From contig JACPQP010000222.1 in NCBI GenBank assembly GCA_016190465.1, positions 1 through 6,916 of the forward strand: a DNA stretch of 6,916 nucleotides, read 5' to 3'. Shown here one piece after another: positions 5,752 through 6,916 of the stretch (the stretch's first letter is position 1; each line of letters opens with the position of its first letter). The notes under the pieces are model-generated. The model was given only the letters and a program-made list of their open reading frames with translations, was not told the origin of the DNA and did no database searches. A program made the position numbers and the translations under genes. The stretch is from Chloroflexota bacterium (GTDB lineage Bacteria > Chloroflexota > UBA6077 > FW602-bin22 > JACPQP01).

Positions 5752-5770
5752 GCTCTTCGGAAGAGCTTTC
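5750..5770 (+). terminator. Terminator-like hairpin after rpsI
   Basis: AAGCTCTT (5750-5757) pairs perfectly with AAGAGCTT (5761-5768), leaving a three-base loop, and TTTC follows. The stem includes the TAA stop of rpsI. The U-run is short, so intrinsic termination may be weak, but the position at the end of the ribosomal cluster supports it. Confidence 0.5.
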
Positions 5771-5783
5771 ACGCACGGCTTCA

Positions 5784-5869
5784 CGAGTGCCAGGTGATGA
5801 GCCGGTAGGCGGGCGGTTCGTCACGGACGACTGACCGCTGATCCCTCCTTGCTACGTACCTGGCGCTTG
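5784..5869 (+). repeat. Imperfect 86-nt hairpin downstream of rpsI
   Basis: Arms 5784-5795 and 5858-5869 pair at 12 of 12 positions (10 Watson-Crick, two G-U). Inside, GCGGTT (5813-5818) pairs with GACCGC (5833-5838), topped by CGTC/GACG (5819-5822/5826-5829). The layout resembles the other leader palindromes in this window but is shorter. It may be another dispersed element, an mRNA 3'-end structure or a small RNA. Confidence 0.4.
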
Positions 5870-5932
5870 CTCGCCGCTCGTCGTCCAGTACCCCTATCCC
5901 CCGGCCGACTAGTACCAATACCCCCCTTTCCG

Positions 5933-5948
5933 GCCGCCGCACGGCGGC
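5933..5948. other. GC-rich hairpin
   Basis: GCCGCCG (5933-5939) and CGGCGGC (5942-5948) are perfect complements, allowing a 6-7 bp stem with a tiny loop. No T-run follows on either strand, so a terminator role is weakly supported. It ends 8 bp before the -35 box of the candidate promoter. Confidence 0.35.
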
Positions 5949-5956
5949 GTTCTGCG

Positions 5957-5986
5957 TTGAAGCGGCCACCGGGCCTGTGGTATCAT
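5957..5986 (+). promoter_or_regulatory. Candidate extended -10 promoter for the TPR gene
   Basis: TTGAAG (5957-5962, four of six -35 consensus bases) is followed after 18 bp by TATCAT (5981-5986, five of six -10 bases), preceded by TGG, which fits an extended -10 (TGnTATCAT). Transcription would begin near 5993, about 220 nt before the TPR-gene start, so the leader would include the palindromic element at 6069-6186. Confidence 0.5.
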
Positions 5987-6068
5987 CTCCCTGACTTGGC
6001 GGCAGGCCGCCCGGGATGCCGAGTAGCCGCTGATCGCTCCGGGCTTTGTCACCCGAGTGAGGGAGTAG

Positions 6069-6186
6069 ACCACGAAGGGGCGAAGAATGACGGAGTGCAC
6101 CACGAAGACATGAGGAGCACAACGGGGACCTGGAGAGCGGGGTAGGTCTTCGTGTCCTTCGTACCCTGGTGGTTATCTCTCGTGGT
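6069..6186. repeat. Palindromic intergenic element, CACGAAG type
   Basis: ACCACGA (6069-6075) pairs with TCGTGGT (6180-6186) and CACGAAGAC (6101-6109) with GTCTTCGTG (6146-6154); both pairings share one axis of symmetry, so the unit is a 118-bp imperfect palindrome. An extra ACGAAGG/CCTTCGT pairing (6072-6078/6156-6162) reflects the tandem ACCACGAAG motif. It ends 25 bp before the TPR-gene start. I recall ACCACGAAGG-type tracts as dispersed repeats in many bacterial genomes; not verified. Confidence 0.7.
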
Positions 6187-6211
6187 GAAGTCTCATGGGG
6201 GGTGCAGCCCG

Positions 6212-6916
6212 GTGCCCGAGTTGCGAACGCTCATCGAAGAAGCGCGAGCCGCGCTGGTGGCTGGCAACGCCCGGCGTGCGCTCACCGTCTGCGAGCACGT
6301 GCTGGCACGCTATCCGAAGCATCTCGAAGCCTCCTGTCTCGCCGCCGAGGCGCTGCGGGAGCTCGATCAGCGTGATGCCGCTCGGGACCGCTTCCTCCGT
6401 GTCCTCAGCGCCGACCCCGAAAACGTCATCGCCTACTGGGGCCTCAGCATCCTCTTTGAACAGAAGGATGACCTCGACGGGGCCATCTGGGGGCTCGATC
6501 GGGCCCTCTCGCTTAGCCCGGGCCACCGCGAGCTGAGCCAGGAGCTCAGCCGATTGACCGGCGAGGAGCCACAGCTTACCCGCGCGGCGCTCGCTCGGCT
6601 GCGGCTCCGTAATGGCTGGTACGATCAGGCCGCCGCCGAGGCGCGGGCCGTCCTCACCGAAGAGCCGCACCGACTCGACATCCAGGCGCTGCTGGCGGAG
6701 GCGCTCTGGCGAGCCGGTCGTGACGACGAAGCAATCCGCGTCTGCCGTGATCTGCTCGACGACGCTCCCGACTGCCTGAAGGCGAACCTGATCCTGGGGA
6801 GCAGTTTCCTTCGCCGCTCGAGAGCAGCGAGTAGTGACGCCGAGCAACCAGGTGACCTAACCCTCCGGGATGGACCTCACCCCCTGGCCACCGTTCCTGA
6901 GCCGGATCCGACACGG
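6212..6916 (+). CDS. Tetratricopeptide (TPR) repeat protein, 5' part
   Basis: An open frame of 235 codons from GTG at 6212 to the window edge. Residues about 5-38, 40-73, 74-107, 123-156 and 157-190 are TPR-like helix pairs, with the typical small/large residue spacing and a Pro near the end of each unit (for example AAEALRELDQRDAARDRF, then LSADPENV, and LLAEALWRAGRDDEAIRV). TPRs are protein-interaction scaffolds; the partner is unknown. No signal peptide or membrane segment is seen at the start. GGGGGGTG (6197-6204) may act as Shine-Dalgarno; the ATG at 6195 is in another frame. After about residue 196 the TPR pattern stops and a Pro/Ser-rich segment of ordinary-looking but lower GC3 sequence follows. 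Precise function not recognised. Confidence 0.8.
   Translation, partial: MPELRTLIEEARAALVAGNARRALTVCEHVLARYPKHLEASCLAAEALRELDQRDAARDRFLRVLSADPENVIAYWGLSILFEQKDDLDGAIWGLDRALSLSPGHRELSQELSRLTGEEPQLTRAALARLRLRNGWYDQAAAEARAVLTEEPHRLDIQALLAEALWRAGRDDEAIRVCRDLLDDAPDCLKANLILGSSFLRRSRAASSDAEQPGDLTLRDGPHPLATVPEPDPTR

Larger units (their letters stand above)
5752..6211. other. Long non-coding stretch between rpsI and the TPR gene
   Basis: About 460 bp with no credible gene. In order it holds the terminator-like hairpin, an imperfect long hairpin at 5784-5869, two related C-rich blocks (5887-5907 and 5911-5936, both starting AGTACC and ending CGGCCG), a GC-rich hairpin at 5933-5948, a candidate promoter at 5957-5986 and a palindromic element at 6069-6186. 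The 98-codon frame across 5849-6145 has no recognisable protein features and runs through these structures. I saw no tRNA, rRNA or known riboswitch. Confidence 0.7.

Noticed and set aside
5289..5834. 181-codon frame covering rpsI
   Set aside because: A shadow of rpsI in another frame; Gly/Arg/Pro-rich translation with no homology.
5784..5869. tRNA gene
   Set aside because: The size is suggestive but there is no T-loop GGTTCGAATCC-type motif, no 7-bp acceptor pairing with CCA or a discriminator position, and no anticodon arm.
5849..6145. Possible small protein gene downstream of rpsI
   Set aside because: The frame crosses hairpins, a promoter-like site and a palindromic repeat; no ribosome binding site or family features.

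Overview
The window is a GC-rich ribosomal-protein and RNA polymerase (alpha-operon) cluster, with every confident gene on the + strand in the order map (3' tail only), infA, rpmJ, rpsM, rpsK, rpsD, rpoA, rplQ, truA, rplM, rpsI, followed by an open-ended TPR-protein gene. The S4 protein carries a four-cysteine zinc motif, rpsD lies between rpsK and rpoA, and the RpoA N-terminus (MIDIMLPKVEQI) and protein style look like Chloroflexota, perhaps the Thermomicrobia/Sphaerobacter side. That assignment is inference from recalled family sequences, not a search.

Layout. 1-41: end of methionine aminopeptidase. 42-109: a heptad-based 45-nt palindrome directly upstream of the infA ribosome binding site. 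110-328: infA. 329-553: a 225-bp spacer with a strong sigma70-type promoter (TTGACA-N17-TAAAAT) and a leader that can be drawn as an H-type pseudoknot. 554-3803: rpmJ-rpsM-rpsK-rpsD-rpoA-rplQ, mostly tightly packed with good Shine-Dalgarno sites; the largest gap (174 bp) precedes rpoA. 3804-3946, 4718-4876 and 6069-6186 each hold a different imperfect palindrome of about 120-130 bp, just upstream of truA, rplM and the TPR gene respectively. rpsI ends in a terminator-like hairpin at 5750-5768. A non-coding stretch of about 460 bp follows, with further hairpins and a candidate extended -10 promoter, before the TPR gene.

The genes serve one purpose: IF-1, ribosomal proteins S13, S11, S4, S9, L36, L17 and L13, the RNA polymerase alpha subunit, and the tRNA pseudouridine synthase TruA, all needed for transcription and translation. 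The coding content is ordinary and syntenic. The unusual content is in the spacers, where short inverted or tandem repeats of several unrelated families occupy the mRNA leaders of housekeeping genes, and in RpoA, which ends in a highly acidic tail. No dedicated novel gene system (defence, CRISPR, mobile element with transposase) was seen. The best candidates for undescribed biology are the rpmJ-leader pseudoknot and the set of leader palindromes.
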